Shown: piece by piece, positions 61,122 through 64,000 of the stretch
How positions within the stretch are numbered: position 1 is the first letter of the stretch
Layout: each line of letters starts with the position of its first letter
Source of the DNA: Eopsaltria australis
Taxonomy: Eukaryota > Chordata > Aves > Passeriformes > Petroicidae
DNA: 64,000 bases
Reading direction: 5' to 3'
NCBI GenBank assembly: GCA_034509425.1
Contig: JAVTVJ010000001.1
Location: forward strand, 12,667,501 to 12,731,500
The notes under the pieces: generated by a model
Seen by the model: the letters and a program-made list of their open reading frames with translations, nothing else
What the model was told of the DNA's origin: nothing
The model's database searches: none
Program-made: the position numbers and the translations under genes

Positions 61122-64000
61122 AGAAGCTGATGCATGTCCTCTCTGTCTGTTGTCATATAAAATATTCCTCTATTATTACTGAAATATTCTTTATTAATTT
61201 TTTAAGTTTTGGGGTTTTTCTTGAAGCATGTTTTTTTTACTGTCCCCATAGCAGTTAATACATGTCTGTGTAGTTGAAAGTGGCTTTTTATACTGATAAA
61301 TTAGCCTTTCATTCTCAGTGTTGCAGGAGGGAAGATTTAGGAAAAAAATCTTATAAGAGGGTGAAGCCTATATAGTCTTCATTCTTCATCCTTATAGTGA
61401 TCAATCCTAAAGCAGAAACCTCTTAATTAAGAATAGTGCTAACTTAAGTATTCATTTGTGCACTGTTGAGCGGTCCTATAATTTCAGTCTGCAGAACCAT
61501 GAAGTTTTAAGGTGAATAAGTGGGTTAAATATTGTGTTTTGCTTCTTCGTGGCAGTACTGTTTCTTGTGCACCTTCTTGTTGTCTTAGGTCTGTGTCCCA
61601 CTGCTTGTCCTGATGTTTAGAGGGTAATTCAAAAATCCTTACCGGCAATAAGCAGAATGGAGCTAAACTGTTGGCAGTTAATTTGAGAGTCCTTGCTCAC
61701 GTAATCCATGTAGACGGTGAAGCTGTAACGCTTCAGTTTGTTGCCAAGATGGCAGAAATCCTTCAGGCACTTAGAGAGGTCACACTCCTTTTAAAGCAGA
61801 AAGTTGTCGGTGCTGAAAACTGCAAAGTAGTTTTGCTGTGTGTGAAGGGATTTTTGAGAGGCTTTGAGGTGAACTACCAGTCTGAAGAGAGTTAATGGTA
61901 CTAAGATAGTGTTACTGCTTATATAGGAACCAAACGCATTGGTAAATTAGTTCTTCTGAAACTTCTCCTCATTGTTGTGATCTCCTTGTGTAAAAAAAAA
62001 AAGCATAGATCTGTTATCTGTATAAAAAACAGATAATTTAAGTAGATACTCAAAAAATAAGTATCACAATGAAATAAAGTTTTTTGCTTTTATCTTTTGT
62101 CACATCTTTTGTTGAGCTTCCCATTGTATCCTAACTCGTCTACTCACTGTTTAAATGGATTATTTTGCCAGTCCACCTAAATAAATTCCAGTGTCTCAAT
62201 GAGCCTAGAGGCAACAAAGGATATTTATTAAGATGGTGTATGGAAGATAAGCATGAGTGTAGTAGAAAATCAAGACAAGAAATAAGTGAAATTTTTGGTG
62301 AATATTTGCTTGCCAATGCCTAATGAATAAAGCATAATCCAATTATTTGCAGTCAAAGAAAAAATATTAGAAACTTCTGCAAGTTTGTGTCACCAAAACA
62401 TCATTCTGATAAATGCTCAATAGAAATACTTACATTAATGATGAAATCAGTCCATCTTGCAATAATTATATTTTTGTATTTTAAATCTTATGTTTGTTTA
62501 CACAATTTTAGCAATTCTGCATAACCAGAAACTAAAAATAGTTATATTTTAAACATGCTATGCATATGCAAAGCAGGTTTTCCTTGGTTTTTAAAGATAC
62601 TGGTGGAAGTACTGTAAATCTGTGTAAGACGCAGCAACACTGTAAGTTTTTTCAGAAAGTATCACACTGTATTTCAGACTTAGCTGAAAATCTTTTAACA
62701 TCTTTGTTACTGATGTTTTGGTGGAAAAGAGGATGCAGTTTGTATACCTTTGTGCACTTAGGTACAGCCTTATGGTGTGCCAATTGATTTGGAAAGCTGA
62801 GTGGCTTGTAGGTTCCTGGTCAACTTCGAGTGTTGGCAACACAGTCAGATGCATGGTATCTGCAGTCTTTAAGATTAGTTGTCCGGTGCAATTGTTAGAT
62901 GGGACCAAGTATTTTTTGGTTTTGAAGAGTGGTTTCTGAATTCACAAGTGGTGCCATGCAAAGTATTTTGATGGGAGAAGCTGGCACAAAGTTAATGTTA
63001 AAATTCTGGCTGATAGCTGCGCTGAGTATTTGTGATTGTGGTTTTAGACACAGCGGTTTGTGAGAATCCTGTGGAAGTTACTGTGTCTAGACTCAGACTA
63101 AGTCTAGTAATGGCAGCATACTCTTTGTAGAAATTCTGTGATCCTGAGCTTCTTCCTGCTTGCTAAAAATTGCAGATCTTGAAAAGATGTCCGAGTTAAT
63201 GCATTGTTCTGGACAAATATGCTGGTAACTTCTGTAGAGATCTTGCGTCATACAGTTTGCCTCTCTTCTTTTTCTCTTTGTTTTTTCATCAAAATTATGA
63301 TAAAATTTTAAGACGCCTCTAAAACCTATTCTATTACTGAATCTCGTGATACGTAGCAATGTTCTAAGTGTTTCTTTTGAGCTATCAGTTCACTTCTTAA
63401 CGTCTTTCATTAATTACTTTTTGTAACTATTTAGTAGTGTATCAACTGAACTTCTGAAAGTAGTGGAACTTCTAAGTAGGACAGAGGACAAGGACCTTCA
63501 AATTCTGCAACTATTATCCTCAGTAATTTGTTCTTTAGAATGGAGATGGTGCTGTCAATAAAGTATGGTTGGAGAATGCTTTAGAACATTAGTGTTCACT
63601 GCTGGTTTTTGTCTGTAGGTAGTCTCTAAAAACCATTTGACCAGAAGATATGGGCTCCTGTATATTCCTGTATTTCTGTAATATACGCAGTTTTGCTTTA
63701 AACTCCAAGAAATGCTTAGAAAAAATTTCTAGCTTTTTTTTTTTAAATTTCAGCTACTTTTCTACAGGCTTTTGGATTCCTCTTTCTGTTGGTACCCAAA
63801 AATGTTATATAAAAGTTTGTGTTTTGACATTAGGGAAGCTCATTAGGATTATGATTAGAGATTATTGTTATCATACTTGCCCTGCTACCATGAGTACTTA
63901 GTCCCAGGTCCTCACTAACAGATCCTCAGCAAGTTGTCGTGATGTCAAGAGCTGTCCTAACAGTGGATTGGAAGAGTTTATTTGATCGGCATTCTTACAA

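Larger units (their letters stand above)
57791..64000 (+). other. SMCHD1: SMCHD1 intron 1 (continues beyond window)
   Basis: After the CpG island come an AT-rich stretch (58600-58900), a CR1 fragment and unrecognised DNA with several short hairpins. I looked for the expected exon 2 (human continues from VCQ to TLGISPEEKF) and did not find it, so intron 1 is longer than 6.2 kb, as it is long in mammals. Confidence 0.7.

Noticed and set aside
61671..61895. 74-codon frame in SMCHD1 intron 1 that looks protein-like (leucine/valine rich)
   Set aside because: It lacks an ATG start, has no recognisable family and no splice sites matching SMCHD1 phase 0; possibly a decayed repeat.
1..64000. CRISPR arrays, operons, prophage, tRNA or rRNA genes
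   Set aside because: None seen. The spliced genes, CR1 and LTR content show vertebrate chromosomal DNA; no cloverleaf with A and B boxes was recognised.

Overview
This is vertebrate genomic DNA, almost certainly from a bird. It holds three long-intron genes with GT-AG exons, two CpG-island promoters, many CR1 LINE fragments ending in the typical 'ATGATTCTATGA'-like tails, and several avian-type endogenous retrovirus LTRs. Gene order METTL4 (minus strand), NDC80 (plus), SMCHD1 (plus) is the known order on human 18p11.32, so the block is conserved between mammals and birds. I cannot name the species; the LTR types suggest a neoavian, perhaps passerine, bird.

Layout. 1-13.4 kb: the METTL4 3' UTR (limit uncertain) and non-coding DNA with a large CTTC microsatellite and CR1 scraps. 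13.5-28.5 kb: METTL4, eight coding exons on the minus strand, reconstructed in frame to 481 codons. 29.1-29.8 kb: one CpG island acting as a head-to-head METTL4/NDC80 promoter. 31.7-45.1 kb: NDC80, sixteen coding exons, reconstructed in frame to 645 codons. 45.2-57.1 kb: intergenic DNA with CR1s and LTRs. 57.1-58.3 kb: the SMCHD1 CpG island with coding exon 1 (60 codons). 57.8 kb to the end: SMCHD1 intron 1, with later exons outside the window.

Functions. METTL4 is an MT-A70 family adenine-N6 methyltransferase with its DPPW motif intact. NDC80 is the microtubule-binding subunit of the outer kinetochore Ndc80 complex. SMCHD1 is a non-canonical SMC-hinge ATPase for chromatin silencing. They share no pathway that the sequence reveals; METTL4 and NDC80 are linked by their promoter.

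I see no sign of an undescribed multi-gene system. The best second-look items are two 337-bp LTRs in opposite orientation, each sense to its host gene (one fills most of a small METTL4 intron and puts a poly(A) signal there); a 14-bp phased TGACGC array in the shared promoter; upstream ATGs in the METTL4 leader; an LTR end touching the SMCHD1 CpG island; and a 30-bp duplicated hairpin in SMCHD1 intron 1 with a compensatory base-pair change.
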